Assembly (NCBI RefSeq): GCF_019649055.1
Contig: NW_026570296.1
Span: 248,001 to 312,000, forward strand
DNA length: 64,000 nucleotides
Source of the DNA: Paramacrobiotus metropolitanus
Taxonomy: Eukaryota > Tardigrada > Eutardigrada > Parachela > Macrobiotidae
Direction: 5' to 3'
Shown here: piece by piece, positions 12,977 to 24,899 of the stretch
Position numbering within the stretch: position 1 is the first letter of the stretch
How the letters are laid out: each line of letters starts with the position of its first letter
Position numbers and translations under genes: made by a program
The notes under the pieces: model-generated
The model's input: the letters and a program-made list of their open reading frames with translations, nothing else
The model's database searches: none
What the model was told of the DNA's origin: nothing

Positions 12977-14977
12977 ACTTGGCCCATTTTGTACCTACAG
13001 TGCATTTTCAACGGAATACGCCTCCCTGGAGACTTAACAAACTCCCAGTTTTCTGTGCTTTAAGCCAGTAACAAGCCATCGGCATCCACCACAACCTTAC
13101 TTGATAGCACTACAGAGTACAGGTGCACTTGGATTATGATGTACAGAGTAATTAGGCAATAACAGTGCATTGCACATTATCGACGATCAAAAGTTAAAGC
13201 AAGGGCTAAAGGTGCATTGCCCAGAAAGAACAGCTGAAACGGTGTAACAATCTTTGACTGAATGTCTTAGAAGATGTTGCGAATTTACTAATACATTAGC
13301 TCGTATTAATTATTAGATGCCGGATAGTTAAATTTTGAATACATAGCAGCGGATCAACGAAGATATATTTTTATACGGTGCAATGCGGTGCAGAATGCAT
13401 TCGACTGAAAAGTCAAGTTTGACTTGGTACCTCACTGACAAGTTTTGCCGCGCGCATTGGAACAGCGCATAGAATCCACAGCCGTTACGGCGCGACTCTG
13501 TGTGAGTTGCTGATAAGATGTTTTTTTCGCATCAATATTACTTACGCGTACGTGCGCGTCTGCGATAATTATGTCTTCTTTTAACCGGTGCACGTCAAAA
13601 AGCAATATTTTGCGCATCACTTTTCGAAGGTTAATAATTTAGTTAGTGATAAGTGGTGATTTTAGTTTTACGCGCTGCCACTGCTACGGGAAAATATAAT
13701 GAAATAGGTAGTATGATCGTTGCGGTTCTGGCTAACATGCAAGGAAGTAGGAACAAAAGTCATGAAATTTGCGTTTTAGGCATAATTATACTGTACTCTA
13801 TAGTTAATCGATGTTTTTTGCATTCCGGACACTTTGACAATACGATTTGCGAGCCGGACACCACAAACCGGCATCCCTTTATTGTTCCATATTAGAAAGC
13901 GTGATATTTTTTTATGATCTTGTATACAAGTTAAGCATAAAATAATAATTAGCATATATTCAGTTTTTGACAAATATTTTTGCCAAGTGGAACAACATGG
14001 AGAATGCTTTGTCCAGTGCGCGAATCGATATTGTTAAATTGTCTGGAATACAAAAAAAAACAAGTAAAGCAGATTTTGTAGTCAATTATTATTAACGATG
14101 AGTATGAATACTTGATGATAATTGCAAAAACCTAATCTTCAAGGTACACGTCGGTCGCAACGTACAGTATATACCGCACCTACGTACAATACAAATGGCA
14201 CTCTCAATTAAAGCATGGCTTTATACGCATTAGCAGCATATGCAGTGATTAATTAGTACATGACCTTTCCAATAACAAGAAAAAGAACTAATGTAGCCCA
14301 TGCAATTTTCGCAGGTAGTAAGTTAATCGGTGTAATGATTATAATAACAGTCACAACGCCTCATCAGCAATACTGCTACTGTTTTGTGTTCGGTCTTTAA
14401 TTTAGCAATTGATCTTTTATATATAAGCAGTTCAGCTCCACACAGTCTAATTAGTGCAGATGGAGGATTAGCAGGCGTAAAGTGCATTTCAGACTCTTAT
14501 ACATATGCGTTAATTAGCGCATAGCTTAATCATCGTTGCACGCTCATGCCACCCGTTGGATTAAGTTTCGTGAACGTGTAACGTTAATTAAAATCATTTT
14601 TTACAATAAAGATCATTTGTGTTTTTATACAAGTATAATCAAAATAATGAAATAGTACATAATACAAAACATGTTAGGCAGGTTTGGACGATGGCAATGG
14701 GAAAGCTCAATTGCCGGCAAATGTTTGTCAGCGGAAATCAGTTTTTGCGTTTTCGGAAAGAAATATGTTCAATAACGACAGCCTTCGTGCTGCACCAGAT
14801 AGAAATCTAACTGCCCAGACGTTATCAGTCGGGGCGAAAGTGATTTGAATGAACCGACATGCACACTTGTGTATCACATGCCGTTTTTTGTGAGTCGCTC
14901 ACCCGAAACACACAGGTTTGTGGCATCACGTAAACACTGTTAATAGGGGTAGGGGCTCGCGTGGCGTGGCTTCAGAT
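12977..14977. other. Gene-free stretch
   Basis: No gene is recognised between the minisatellite and the repeat beginning near 14978. The only promoter-like sequence is the TATATAAG site at 14417-14450, listed separately. Confidence 0.45.
14417..14450 (+). promoter_or_regulatory. Possible TATA-type core promoter
   Basis: TATATAAG is followed about 20-25 bp later by CACAGTCT, which resembles an animal initiator. No convincing open frame follows (ATG at 14459 is closed after two sense codons by TAG). It could be a chance match, or the promoter of an RNA or spliced gene that I cannot see. Confidence 0.25.
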
Positions 14978-15850
14978 AAGTCGTTACTGCTTTTTTAACG
15001 ACGCCACTGCAGGAAAACGGTTCATCTTTTTTAAAAATTTAAACTACTTTGTGTTTAACCGACAAAAGAAAAAAAGAGGAAGGAAATCGGTTTGGGGAAT
15101 TTGTGATTTACGATTGTTCAACCGAATGACCATCTCCCTTTGACTTATTATAGCAAACCAACCAAAGTATCATACGAGTAGTTATGGGTAGCTACTAACT
15201 ATTCTTTTTTCGGCGATTAAAAGTACGTATTTTCGGCGGTTAAAAATATACGGTTTAAAATACGTATTTTCCAGTCATAGTGTTGCCCGTTAACACTCAA
15301 TTTATAGTATTGCTCCATCACTTTTTTCCGTTTTGTATGACCGGCTTGGTAATACTCGTATAAAACGTTTGTCGTGTTTGGCATTTACTCTTCTGTCCGT
15401 ATTCAGCAGTTAATTACTTCTGCTGCTACAATATTTTGTATGTTGAGCTGCTGCAGCCTGCAGGTACACATTTGCTATGTAGGCCTAGGCCGATAAGTTG
15501 CAAGACGTTCTAGAATGTTTATGTTGGCAAGTCCGCTGTTCAAAGATAAAATCAATGCAAATCTGCAGACGGGAGGGGGTACAAACATTATGCACGTAAA
15601 ATATCGCTTCGCAGCCGAATCAGGAATACTATGGCCAGAAAATTACAAAGTAATATGTACATTGTACATTGACAATATAATTATACGATACTTGCATGAT
15701 GCTGCATCCTCGGAATTGGCTTTTGGCTACGCCCACTGGATCATTGCCGGTGAAACTATTTTTTAAGTGTTCTCACGGCCCACTATTCTTCAAACAAAAA
15801 ATCAGGTTTTTCGGGGTGGGGTAGCCTCTGAGCGGCCCCTGGTAAGAAAT
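14978..15850 (+). repeat. Candidate non-autonomous element with shared ends
   Basis: Blocks at 14978-15050 and 15715-15850 match the reverse complement of 9490-9695. The right end (GCCCACTGGATCATTGCCGG through CGGCCCCTGG) also resembles the right arm of the foldback element at 33.1-33.2 kb (CCCACTGGGCCATTGCCGAT through GTGCCCTGG). The middle has no recognisable gene. I could not fix the exact ends. Confidence 0.4.
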
Positions 15851-16669
15851 TTTCTTAACATAGAGAGTAATTAACAAAACTAAGCTTGGAAAATGTGCAT
15901 CAGATATTAAAATGCAGTCGTACAGATATATTGTCATGTCAGCGCTGCTCCCATTCCTCAACACACTGCAAATGTGCAACGCAATTCTTATAATTGTATA
16001 TTATTCTTACATTATGTGATTTTGCATTACGTGATTTTGCTATGTGTGAAACATTATTTTATATAAAATTGGACATGCAGAAAGTTTACTCACTGTATAA
16101 CGATGATTGTAGAGGTAGCTTATATGATCACATGCGATAATTTTATTGGTCAAACCAAACTCGAGGCACACGGTATTCGGAAGAAAGTACGCAAAGAAGA
16201 AAGCAATCACGGACAAAATAAAGTATGCACATTAAAATGTGAGTGTAATTATGTAATCATGAAAATTAAAACGGGTAATTTAAAATTTGTAACGTAAAAT
16301 TGTGTAAATTTAAATACAAATTTTTATTAAGATGTGAATGTAAAATGAAAATGTAGTTAAAAATATTACTAAAGATTTTGCAGTTCGATAGAACGCCGAC
16401 ATGTTAACAGATACCTGTATCTGCAAGGGCCTTGACAGTACTACACGAATGCAAGATAGTAATTATGTCGGGTAAACAAAAAGATACGAACATCTTTTAC
16501 ATATGTACTGTAACTGCCCTCATATAATAATTATTGTACGAGTATGAGGCAATTAACAACTTCATCATAATCTTTAAAAATTACTTTCAAGATTTTCGAA
16601 AACGTGGTAGGTTAAAAAAACCGAAAGGAATCTGTGATGCGCACAATAAAAATATGTTTTCGGCAAGTG
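15851..16669. other. Gene-free AT-rich stretch
   Basis: Nothing recognisable is present. It is probably spacer upstream of the conserved region that precedes gene A. Confidence 0.45.
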
Positions 16670-16982
16670 ACTGACGACTACGAGAGATGAACGAGCACTG
16701 TCGGATGCAGATGCCGGCAGCGTTTGGCCTTTATTGCGGCATGACCGTGAAACCGTGCAGATAATGTACTAGACGCTGTTGTCTTCCGCTTCTTAGTTCC
16801 ATTTCTGCAGGCCCACACCGTCATTACCGTACAGCACGCCCAGATTGGCGAGGTAATTGTCTTGCAGCATCTCATGATGATGACAAACAATTAAGCAACA
16901 CGAGCGCGCCGTATATCCACGTCGCGGCTTTCGTGAACATGGTAGCCGTGACAATACAGCCAATGTTATAAGTAGCACAGCC
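16670..16982. promoter_or_regulatory. Upstream region of gene A, duplicated elsewhere
   Basis: The 300 bp before the gene A start is matched in inverted orientation by 41930-42372, and its first part also by about 46260-46325. Shared blocks include CACGAAAGCCGCGA, ATACGGCGCGC, CTCGCCAATCTG, GTGCTGTACGGTAAT and CATGCCGCAAT. GTTATAAG at about 16964 is a weak TATA candidate. On the minus strand this region has a short open frame (16793-16984) whose partner at 42 kb keeps several residues in frame, so a decayed divergent coding exon is an alternative. Confidence 0.45.
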
Positions 16983-19900
16983 ATGAAAACAGAAGCCGCC
17001 GCCCGTATTTCCGGGACACCCGGTATTACGTCGGGAAGAAGGGGGAGGCTATCCCGGGCATCACTATGTATTGTTGTGGGATGTGTATTCTTGGTGATGA
17101 TGGGCGGGGCTTACGCCACGTTGGGATACTACCGCACGTATACTGTTTACGGAACGGTATGTGATCGCGTTAAAATAGGTATTAAATCGTTCAATATTAA
17201 CAAGAATAATTATTTACGTCATCGTTCATGTAATTTAATAAATTTCCATTTATGCTTGATATCAGTTATTGTTTTAACGTTAAAATGAACGTTTATATGC
17301 TGTATTATGTTTAAGTATTTATGGTACGTGATTATCCACAATATTATTGCATAATATTATTTGAATTATGAAATAAATACTTATGGCACTCTTACCAATT
17401 AATATAAAAATGCCATCTAATAGCTCAAATCACAATAATAAAGTAATAATAACTTAAATAATAATAATTAATAAAATATAATTTATTTACTTGAAGTATT
17501 TATAAGCACTGTTTTTGCCAATAATGTATTACAAGAAACAGCCTCGGCTTCGCCTCCGCGTTTCTTGTGGTCCATGGCCATTTTATTTGGATTTGAATGA
17601 ATATTTATTAGATTAACATCAGTCTATCCGTCGAAACATGATCGGTACACGAATTTTCTATGAAAATCAGTTCATGATTCTCTCAACCTTGAAAGCATTC
17701 CCTTTCGCTGCACATACAGATAATTTTACGATATCCCATACCCGAATAGAAAGCCGAAATATCAGTCTATAAGTTGTGAAATTCGAAACAGTGATAGCGC
17801 ACTGGATCACTAGTTCGGTAACTCATCACTTCACTGGCTCCTTTCACTGGAAGTTGGTGTGTGCCCAGTGGTGTATGTCCGGTCAGTAGTGGTGGCTCGA
17901 TTACTTGCTTAGCTAACCGGTTCCGTTCTCCGGACAGTAGTGGTAGCTCAGTCACTCATGTACAATATACAATAATGACAGCTCGGTCACCCGCTCACCA
18001 CCCGGGCTTTCTGCGCCGGACAGGAGTGGTAGCTCGGTCGCCCGCTCACCTAACGGACTTTGTACACTGAACAGTAGTGACAGCCGCCACTGACAGCTCG
18101 GTCACCCGCTCACCTAACGGGATCTGTACACGGACAGTAGTGGCAGCTCACTACTCCTTCACCGAACGGGCTTTTTGCGCCGGACATTAGTGACAGCGCG
18201 GTCACCCGCTCTCCTACCGGGCTCTGTGCACCGGACAGCAGTGGTAACTCGGTCACTCGTTCCCTAACGGGCTTTTTACACTGAAAACTAGTGACAGCTC
18301 GGTCACTCGCTCACTCGCTCACTCGGCATCGGACAGTAATGACAGCTCGGTCAACCGCTCACATAGCTATCCATAGTGGCAGTTCGGCCACTCACTGGCT
18401 TAGCGGGCTATTTTAACTAGAATGTAGTTGTAATTTGGTCAACTAACGGGCTTGTGCACTGAACAGTGGCGGTAGTTCTGTTTATCGCTGCTTGGCCGGC
18501 ACTTGTTTAGAAATTGTCCTCGATGACAGCGTTGGATATATGTAGTCGTTCTTGTCGCAATAACGCCAACGGTCTGCTAATTAAATTGATTCCGATATTT
18601 TAATTAGCGGAAAATACTTTCATTTTTTAACTATATTTTATTTGGTTTACGTGGCAACATTGCCTGGTTAAAAATACCACGATGATAATTATATTATAAT
18701 AATTTAGTTACATTTGGTGAAGGTAGTCAAAACTCTTCCGCTGTGGCGCTCGAAGCGGGAGAGGTTTTAAAAGAAATGAATACTATCTGGCCGGGTTTTC
18801 GATTACGGTCATTCAGAATATAATATTGGTTTTGGTCAGTCTTTTCTGGTTTGCCGGCTCTGGTGTATCCCATTCGTGGCAATATAGATCTGAATCTTGA
18901 TAAATTGTAACAAAACGGTTGTTTTTCCGGAAGGCCTTATTTTGTGTATTTTTTGGAAGCACTTTGATTGCAGGGTGATAACATTATCAGTACATTCTGC
19001 GCCCACGGTGGCCCCGGTCCCGGACATCCTTGGCGGAAATGGAATGTAGAATGCCTCGATGGGGAGGCCGTCATCGGGATACTGTATGTACGCATTCCGA
19101 CGCAACGTTTTTCATATGTTTATATAAATTGCTGCGTTTGACAGGGATTCATTGAGTGACTATCAGGTATACACGGTTTGCACCGCGCAGAAAAGTACCG
19201 GTTAATGAGATATCTTGTTGTTGTCCTAATTTGGCAGAATATTGGCAATGTGTGGTGCAAGTACATGTTTCCTTATAAACCGCCCACCAACGGCATTTAT
19301 CCTTATTATCCCAAGTAAGTGTCTCCTTATCGCACATGCTATTACACTTTACATATCAAAATTATTTAAATTTTAATTAAATATATAATTGATTTCGGTA
19401 GTTGTTTCTCCAAGAACATGACCTTCCAGTTCTTCTGCTACACACCAAAATACCATGATGCGTCGGTGGACAGCTTTATTGTTGGTAATTACGATAACCA
19501 TAATTCCATAATACCATAATCCTAATGAATTCCATAATACACCGTGTTATGAACATTATTGGAACACAAGGTTTTTATGACGATGACTTCTCCTTCAACA
19601 TCTACCGGAAGACGCTGGATGATCCGTCACCGTATAAATGCTGTAAAGCACCGACGGGATACTACATCGATTATTCCTCCTGTTACTATTTCCCCACGCA
19701 TGACCAGTACGTACTTACACTTTATCAATTAACAGTATTTTATTACTGTTATGCAGTAATGTTTGTTACTATATATTAGCGTTCTCATTGTTTTATACTT
19801 ATTATTAACTTTACTGTTCTGATATTTATGTATGCATTTATAACGTATGTATTAATGGATTTTGTTTATTCTTAAAAATAACATTTATCCAACAGTAAAG

Positions 19901-21015
19901 CACTTGCTTCATAAAATTATGCTCAGTACATACTATTATTTGTAGACTCCTGCATTATTAAACAAAAATGCAGGCTTTCTGCACAGCTACATAATTTAAA
20001 TTATTCCACTGAAAAGGCTTAGATGTATTAAGTAGTACATTGCGGGTATACGGTTAACAATAGTGCATGGTGAGATTTTGTTGGGGTACTTTTTTATTTC
20101 ATAGATTTGTAATGCAACCTCCTCATAATGGCATTATGAATTATAATTATTCTTTACAATGCAGCGACTGCTACTTGAAAAATCGTGCCCTGCTTTGTAG
20201 ATTTTGGGAATATTACGATACTCCCCAGTATTTCCTGGTACGTACATTTAGCATTCTGCGCTCAAGTGCTTAAACCGCACTTGTACTTCTAGGTTATAAA
20301 TTATTATTATCCAACCTTATGTAATAATGTTGTATATTAAGTCGCACATTTATTTCATGCGTTGGATATTTGTAAAATGTACGAGTATTAAAGTAAGTAC
20401 ATACGTAATAAGCGAAAAAACACGCGCTTTATTGCAAGGATCCGCGTGTTGAAGTTTTTAACTGCAGTAATGCTTAATTTCAAACGCACTTATTCATCCG
20501 CCGCGGTAAGCATAAAATTATGTTAAGTGATTGTGATTTCACTTTGTGGTGCAGGTGTACTGTACAACAGGATACGTAATGACGGGAATAGGGAAGAAGG
20601 TCAATCCTTACACGACGGAAGCGCATATCGAATGGTACGTCGATGTGCGCACATATCTGTTACTTATTGTTAGTTTATGCTTGTCTAAAACGAATGTACT
20701 GTACACTGCAGGATCCAGTGCTGTCGTCTGGGCTTCGGCACGGTACCTAACATCATGCCCGCGCCACCACCCCTCGCCGACGACTATTATTATCCCAGCA
20801 ATGTCTCCTCCTACAGCGGCGGGGAGGAGGCGCGTCCCAGTCGGCCCTATACCGGCCTTGGAGGGACATACGGCGCCGGAGCTAGCCAGGCCTCGGGGCG
20901 GTCGCTCTTCCAGGCGGAAGACGGGACGCTGGTGGATAAGGGTGTTGATTTACAGCACTGGGCCTCCATCGACGGCAAGATGAGCGCGCTCTGGCACAAG
21001 AAACAGGAGCTATAG
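16983..21015 (+). CDS. Family member A: signal-anchored Cys-rich ectodomain protein
   Basis: I built this nine-exon gene by hand: 16983-17156, 18974-19083, 19145-19166, 19238-19314, 19402-19484, 19571-19706, 20201-20237, 20555-20634 and 20712-21015. All junctions are GT-AG and phases close, giving 340 aa. Residues 1-27 are basic, 28-47 are a membrane anchor with no obvious signal-peptidase site, then comes YYRTYTVYGT. The ectodomain has Cys in VECLDGE, VWCKYMF, NCFSKNMTFQFFC, YKCCKAPTGYYIDY, CTTGYVMTGIGKK and IQCCRLGFG. The tail (about 250-340) is Pro/Tyr/Gly/Ser-rich. Exon 3 is only 22 nt and encodes xDSLSDYQ. Intron 1 (1.8 kb) carries a minisatellite. Type II membrane topology is inferred. 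I know no family with this layout. Confidence 0.85.
17870..18480 (+). repeat. Degenerate minisatellite in intron 1 of gene A
   Basis: About ten imperfect tandem copies of a roughly 50-60 bp unit are present. Each contains a version of GGACAGTAGTGGTAGCTCGG, then TCACCCGCTCACCTAACGGG, then CTTTGTACAC. The array lies wholly inside the first intron of gene A. Confidence 0.85.
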
Positions 21016-21348
21016 CATCCATACTGACTGACAGATTATTTTGAACAGCAGCGGCGAACTCCGCTTTCGGCGCCGGTGGATGATATTGCGATTGCGCTAC
21101 CGATTGTTGATGGTTGATTTTTCATTGGATTTTATTTAAGTTTGATATCGTGAGTCTTGTTTTTCTACTGTGATACTACACCAACGTCGTTCTATGTTTA
21201 TCGTACTACGGTACTAGTACCATGGCATGCTAGTACTCTTGGTATCAAAGAATACTTCAGTTTTAAGCGAAAGTTTTAGTGTATGTATCCCATTTTTTGC
21301 ACTACGTACCGGGCCATTTCCTTTAACGCATACAGTCCGTGTGTAATC

Positions 21349-21354
21349 AATAAA
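21349..21354 (+). terminator. Candidate polyadenylation signal of gene A
   Basis: A canonical AATAAA lies 334 bp after the gene A stop codon and is the first one downstream. The 3' end itself cannot be seen in the sequence. Confidence 0.45.
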
Positions 21355-21968
21355 GCGCGGATACATGGTGTATATCACTTAACAAAATTATGACTATTAA
21401 TTTAATATTTTATTATTACTTAGACGTCAATTTGTATACCATATAAATTAAATCGTATAAATAACCCGCCGTAGCATTTCGTTACATCATTTGTATGACT
21501 ACTCGCTTACACCATTGATACTTAATGCCGTATCTGCTGCGTCACCTTCTGTGTCGTATGCTGCATTTCTTCGCATGAGATCTCACTTACAGAAAATTTA
21601 CTCTTTATTATACCCGTTCCGCTTATAGAGATAACAATTAAGTAACTTCTCAACGCCTACTATTCTAGCGAACAATGAACATGCACGGCACACTTGAATC
21701 AATGTTGCTAATATGCTGCTAACCACAAAATTGTGCTCAATGAATAAACTAACCTAAAACTATTTGCGTGTTATTATTATCTTCGCTCTCTGTTTAAACC
21801 TAAATACGACATCGATTATGCATATTTGTGCAAGGCAGCGAATATGCACAGTCAATGGGAACCCCGATTATTCCTCCCGGATAATTATTGGCCGGGATTT
21901 ATTATTACGTACGACGACGCTCAGTTAGTACAGTACATATTTGAAGTTAGGACAATACCCCAGTTTGT

Positions 21969-22481
21969 TTGGCTTCAAACTGCGAGACTGTCGCGCCACT
22001 AGGAAAAGCAAGACGATGGAACGCATCACTGAAAAAGCACGTCAATATTGACCAGCCAAAAATGATCGGCAGCTATAACAAGTACATGGGCGGTGTGGAT
22101 TTATGCGACAGGTTCATCAGTGATTACCGGCCGATGATTCGAACGAAGAAGTGGTGGTGGCCATTCTTTGCCAACTCAATTTCTCTGATGACTGTAGCAG
22201 CGTGGCGTATCCACAGAGAGGTAGGAGGAAACCTGACACAGATCCAGTTTTTATCGGAAGTTGTCGAAGGGTTGCTTCTGTCGGGACTGCAAAAGCCGGC
22301 TCGTCTTGGACCTTCAACACCAGTGACCAGCACTGTTCGGTTTGACGGGATCAATCACATTGTGGAAAGATGCAAGCGAGGCCACTGCAAATACTGCCGG
22401 CGTAGTTCAGCGTGGCAGAAGTGCGGGAAGTGCAATGTCCGCTTGCACAAGGCCTGCTTCCCGTTATACCACAAACGTTAA
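21969..22481 (+). pseudogene. piggyBac-type transposase, C-terminal relic
   Basis: The open frame encodes about 170 residues of the C-terminal part of a piggyBac (DDE_Tnp_1_7) transposase. It includes MIGSYNKYMGGVDLCDRFIS, YRPMIRTKKWWWPFF and a closing Cys/His zinc-binding block (CKRGHCKYC, WQKCGKCN, LHKACF.LYH). The MGGVDxxD and RTKKWW motifs are family hallmarks. Upstream sequence is in another frame and does not extend the similarity, so the N-terminal half and first catalytic aspartates are missing. No terminal repeats are obvious. It sits 1 kb downstream of gene A and is presumably dead. Confidence 0.85.
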
Positions 22482-23284
22482 CTACGAAACTTGTTTGTCT
22501 TCCCTGGAAAAGGCTTTCCAAATTTTTTGCCATTTTTTCTCATTTTCTACTGACTGTGTGTGTGATGAAACGACTGTGCCGGCTGCGATCTGTATTTCTG
22601 CAATTTTTATTTTTTTCTTGACCACTGGTCATCTCGATGACCATCACAATGCTCTTGTTTTTAAGTACTCGTTGAGATCTGTTGTTTGAGCTATTGTCGT
22701 ATCCCGTGCGATTTTTGTAACTATTGTTATAAACGTAATTAGATAACATGTCGGCCCAACATGGTTCCCATGCGTGTTATTTCGACATGGTCATCTCCCG
22801 CTTGACCTATGGTCGGTAAAATTTTGAAAAAAATATTTTTCTCTTAATTGAATTTTTTTATCCCAGAATGCAAATTTTCAAAACCGTAGTCCTATCCCTT
22901 CTAGTACCCGGTTTTCCTGGGTTAAGTACAGTAAAGTACTGTGCCTAGAGAGACAATTTCATAACCGTTTAATATTGTGCTTTATTTAAACCAGAATCAA
23001 TTTTGTTAATATGCTGCAGTCTTGTAGTCATGCACTTCCGGTAACCGAAAACCATTAAATACGTTTTTCTTACAGCCGGAGCCTGGAACTGACAAGACCA
23101 AGCATAAAATACTTCACTTTCGAGGTATATAGAAGCGCCCCAAGTTAGTGTCAGTGTGAAATGGTTTCGATGTCTACAGCTAACTTCAGGGAATTAGTTA
23201 ATGAGGATAGCAACAGGTTACGATACTCGGTGTCAGCACTAGTCGAATACCAACTACTTAACACAAACCAAAGATGCATGGGCA
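22482..23284. other. Gene-free spacer
   Basis: This is the stretch between the piggyBac relic and the PAN-gene promoter. Short open frames opposite and after the relic are shadows or spacer. Nothing else is recognised. Confidence 0.5.
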
Positions 23285-23294
23285 GATATATAAG
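23285..23294 (+). promoter_or_regulatory. TATA box of the PAN-domain gene
   Basis: GATATATAAG lies 155 bp before the predicted start codon of the secreted PAN protein, a good position for a TATA promoter with a leader of about 130 nt. The TAAG ending is typical of strong animal TATA boxes. Confidence 0.5.
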
Positions 23295-23448
23295 CCGACG
23301 CAGTCTGGACCAAAAATTTTTGTAGAGCGTAACATTACCGTATTATAGTTCAACCGTATATGTGTTGAGTGTTGACTAGCATCAGATTAATTATTACCAT
23401 AGCGTCCAGTCGGCAGCATAACAGTTCTCTGTACATCTCCACAAGAAA

Positions 23449-24554
23449 ATGCAAACCTTCTTGTCTGTGGCTGTTCTTGCTGGAATCGGTAAGGCTGACC
23501 ATTCAGATTTCATAATTTTATTGGCAGCTGGTCAAAGGTCAAGAAAGCCACCTATTGATAATAAATAGTTTACTGTTTAAAATATGGTAAAATATTTATG
23601 AATCGTAATTGATATTAACGTTTACTTTCAGTGACTTAAATATGTATGCAAAAAGTTCAAGTGTACTTACTGTGCATGTTACAGTTACCCTCGCGTACGG
23701 AGCCGGCGTTTTTGTAAGTAGCCAAATGATAATGCCATAGGAAGTGATTTTAACGAATACGAAGCGATTGGATTTGGATCTACCAACAAGCCTGTCAAAC
23801 AACGCAAGAACGTGCATTCCTGGATGCTGGAGAACTGCATTAAGAATTTCGTATTCGAATGTGATAACGTTGGGTGAACTTAATCTAGGCTAACTTAAAC
23901 TGCCACCACGAGACGGAAAGAAAACAACTCTTAGGAATTTCCCCCTTGAATGACATGTGTTGATTGACATTGTTTTATTAACGACGAACATTGTGCAATA
24001 TTTTATGTGTTTGTACAATACAGGAAAGCAAGATGGTGGAAGTCAAATCCGTCGTTGTGGACTGTGATCAGGAGATCCTCTACACCGCCAGCGAATCAGC
24101 GAAGGATTGCTACAACAAATGCACGGAAGACGGCAACTGCCGAATGGCATCCTACAACATCAGGGACAAACAATGCGGTCTCGTTCCACCACAGTTCGAC
24201 TGCACTTTCGGTACAGAGGTCTTTAACGATTACGAAGTGATCGGATCTACCAACAAGCCGTTCATCCAACGCGACAACGCATCTCTCGATGCTGGGGAGC
24301 TGAAGAATCAGAAAGGTCAAAGGGTGCTACAGGGCGCCAATGGTAAAAAAGCTCGGATCTCGGCTGATAAGTGCAAATCTCTGTGCGATTTCCATCCCAA
24401 CTGCAAAGCAGCGTATTACACGGCAGCCCGGGGCCAGGCCGGTACTTGCCAACTGATGGCCAAAGCGGAACCGATCCGCCAAATTATCGAACCAACTTCG
24501 ACGAGCATTGTCTTGGTAGCCCAGTTTTGGGGTGGATTACCTGCCCCCACTTGA
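23449..24554 (+). CDS. Secreted protein with two PAN/apple-like modules
   Basis: Three exons (23449-23488, 23685-23713, 24024-24554) join in frame to give 199 aa. Exons 1-2 encode MQTFLSVAVLAGIVTLAYGA, a clear secretion signal that could be cut after AYGA. Module 1 runs roughly from VDCDQEIL to CGL and has the PAN spacing C..E.L......S...C...C.....C....Y.....C. Module 2 (about GQRVLQGANG to CQLMAK) repeats it: DKCKSLCDFHPNCKAAYY then TCQL. PAN/apple modules bind proteins or carbohydrates in secreted proteins; the partner here is unknown. Small exons splitting the signal from the mature chain support the model. The first exons rest on splice consensus and frame only. A degraded copy of the module-1 to module-2 linker lies in intron 2. 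Confidence 0.75.
23738..23862 (+). pseudogene. Relic of PAN-gene exon 3 inside intron 2
   Basis: Sequence just after the exon 2 donor (AACGAATACGAAGCGATTGG, then GGATCTACCAACAAGCC, then GGATGCTGGAGAACTG) matches exon 3 at about 24222-24310 (AACGATTACGAAGTGATCGG, GGATCTACCAACAAGCCG, GATGCTGGGGAGCTGAAGAA). The copy has base changes and length differences, so the frame is lost. It indicates an older internal duplication of this gene. Confidence 0.7.
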
Positions 24555-24744
24555 TGGATTTGGTTACTGTACTGTAGTTTGATAAAAACACGCCAAATAA
24601 TCGTGTTAATAATAATTTGTTTAGTGGGAACTTGCGCAAGCTGTTCCCAATTATAACGAATACAAAATTAATAATAATAACACTCTGACGTTCGATCTGC
24701 TTTGCATGTAGTTTGACAAAATGTGAGTATACTAACCATGGTTA

Positions 24745-24897
24745 GGACAAAATGGTCGCATACCCAACATGTCCACATTCAGTACGAATGCAGCGCAGTG
24801 CACTGTACGACTGAGTTCAAAATGTCCGTTTCGTACAAGTGCACTGCACCGCTTGCGTACAGAATGCTGGGTATGGGGCTATGCGACCATTTAGTCC
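24745..24897. mobile_element. MITE with TA target duplication
   Basis: Imperfect inverted ends GGACAAAATGGTCGCATACC and GGTATGGGGCTATGCGACCA (then TTTAGTCC) bound a 153-bp element flanked on both sides by TA. Inner parts are also complementary, so the whole element can fold into a hairpin. TA duplication suggests mobilisation by a Tc1/mariner-type transposase. No coding sequence. Confidence 0.65.
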
Positions 24898-24899
24898 TA

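Noticed and set aside
12769-13011. Minus-strand frame with KLL repeats
   Set aside because: The repeats come from the 9-bp minisatellite; there is no other coding evidence.
20546-20983. 145-codon frame that reads through the last intron of gene A
   Set aside because: It crosses a good donor (20635) and acceptor (20711) and then runs in the wrong frame relative to the family motif CCRxGFG.
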